Below the pieces are notes generated by a model. That model was not told the DNA's origin, ran no database searches, and saw only the letters and a program-made list of their open reading frames with translations. From Polytrichum commune (lineage: Eukaryota > Streptophyta > Polytrichopsida > Polytrichales > Polytrichaceae), in assembly GCA_950295325.1 (NCBI GenBank), contig OX485806.1, positions 4,466,001-4,526,000 on the forward strand: a DNA stretch of 60,000 nt, given 5' to 3'. This document shows positions 59,272 to 60,000 of this stretch, piece by piece. The number at the start of each line of letters is the position of its first letter. Positions within the stretch are counted from its first letter, which is position 1. A program made the position numbers and the translations under genes.

Positions 59272-60000
59272 CGTTTGGAGCCCTCGATTGACATCGTCAG
59301 CGAGTCAGAGTTGGGGAGCTTCTTCTACGAGACCGTTTACGACGCCGCGTCAACCATTGACTACTCCAAGGAGCCTATTGACGCCGGCGTCGTCGATAGC
59401 CCCCCACCCAAGCAAATCTTACGGCGATCTCCGTCCCCGTCGCCGCTCAAGGGCATAAATCGCAAATGCGTCCGGACATCCCCCTCTCGGCCCGGCGGAA
59501 GTATTACACCTCAACGGCGGCTGCGGATGGACGCACGGCCAACGAAGAGTGGAACCCTTCCTATTCCTTTGCGGGACGCCTTGCCCCTCCTTGCCAACTC
59601 CGATGGGAACGCCCCCGGTGACAAGGTGAACCCCCCCCCCTCTCTAAAACATGGTTAACCGCGCATTACAATCATTTTGCACTTAAAAAATGATCGTGTG
59701 ACACGTTTGGGTCTTCCTCCCTAAACTAACACATGTGGTCTTGCAATGACGCGTTGCAGGTTGCTGCCACCCGTAAACCTATGCGGTCTAGTGCGTCCAT
59801 CGAGTTCGAGCGTATGTACGCCATGACCAGAAATGCGAGACAATCCACTTCATCGTATTCGAATTCTTCGACGTATATTTCGGGCGGCCGACGGACTCCA
59901 AAATGTCTTATGGATGGCGGTCACCCCAAGAATGGCTATAGTCGCGGGGCGGAGATTTTCAGGAATGTTGAAGCAATGCGAGCAAAAGAAGCCGCAGCAA
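59272..60000 (+). CDS. Unidentified gene, at least two exons, runs off the window
   Basis: Exon 59272-59625 follows TTTTTTGCGCCAG. It reads RLEPSIDIVSESELGSFFYE, then a Ser/Pro/Arg-rich stretch (RRSPSPSPLKG, TSPSRPGGS), and ends GACAAG|GTGAAC. The next exon opens at 59760 after GCGTTGCAG in phase 0 with VAATRKPMRSSASIEFERMY. It is open to the last base of the window. The splice phases agree. The composition suggests a basic, disordered protein; no family recognised. A decayed TTTGGGTC palindrome (about 59705) lies in the intron, as in copy B, so it may belong to the same transcription unit or a neighbour of the same type. Confidence 0.5.

Overview
The window reads as nuclear DNA of a plant-lineage (streptophyte) eukaryote. 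The one clear housekeeping gene is a plastid-type class II DAHP synthase with a transit peptide and five exons. There is an interstitial plant-type telomere tract (TTTAGGG family), genes carry GT-AG introns, and most of the rest is transposons and tandem repeats. The repeat-laden introns would fit a charophyte alga such as Chara, but that is a guess and no sequence here proves the species.

Layout. 1-6.4 kb: AT-rich repeats, a solo-LTR-like element with an internal minisatellite, and a decayed tandem array. 6.5-10.8 kb: the DAHP synthase gene, with two introns built of about 240 bp tandem duplications. 11-15 kb: dispersed repeats, a 334 bp foldback CACTA MITE with perfect target duplication, and the tail of a Ty1/copia element. 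15.5-24 kb: a decayed DUF7869-type transposase-like gene split by nested insertions. These are an LTR element with a perfect CCAAG duplication, then a larger insertion containing a 4.3 kb hAT element (perfect CATTAGAC duplication) that itself holds a solo LTR. 24.2-27.7 kb: a CACTA element with nested pogo-like MITE and SINE-like head, a SWIM zinc-finger fragment, and a second pogo-like MITE.

28-36.4 kb (minus) and 53.2-59.1 kb (plus): two diverged copies of an intron-rich gene. Each combines a ParB-like domain (DGQH/DGNHR) with a permuted, beta-order DNA amino-methyltransferase-like domain. Copy B may also run on into an FCP1/NIF-type phosphatase. Copy A carries 16 units of a roughly 232 bp repeat with a long GTTAAC-centred dyad in two introns. 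Copy B carries a different short palindrome (TTTGGGTCG-NN-CGACCCAAA) in its introns, leader and one exon. Both copies have a few nonsense or frameshift lesions.

36.7-48.2 kb: a decayed plus-strand gene (zinc-cluster, SUMO-type motifs) split by another LTR-like insertion; a fuller SWIM gene (minus); and a nearly intact DUF7869 gene (minus) next to a tandem block of the same palindrome. 48.2-51.5 kb is AT-rich intergenic DNA with a SINE-like head, a MITE and the telomere-like tract. The window ends inside an unidentified plus-strand gene.
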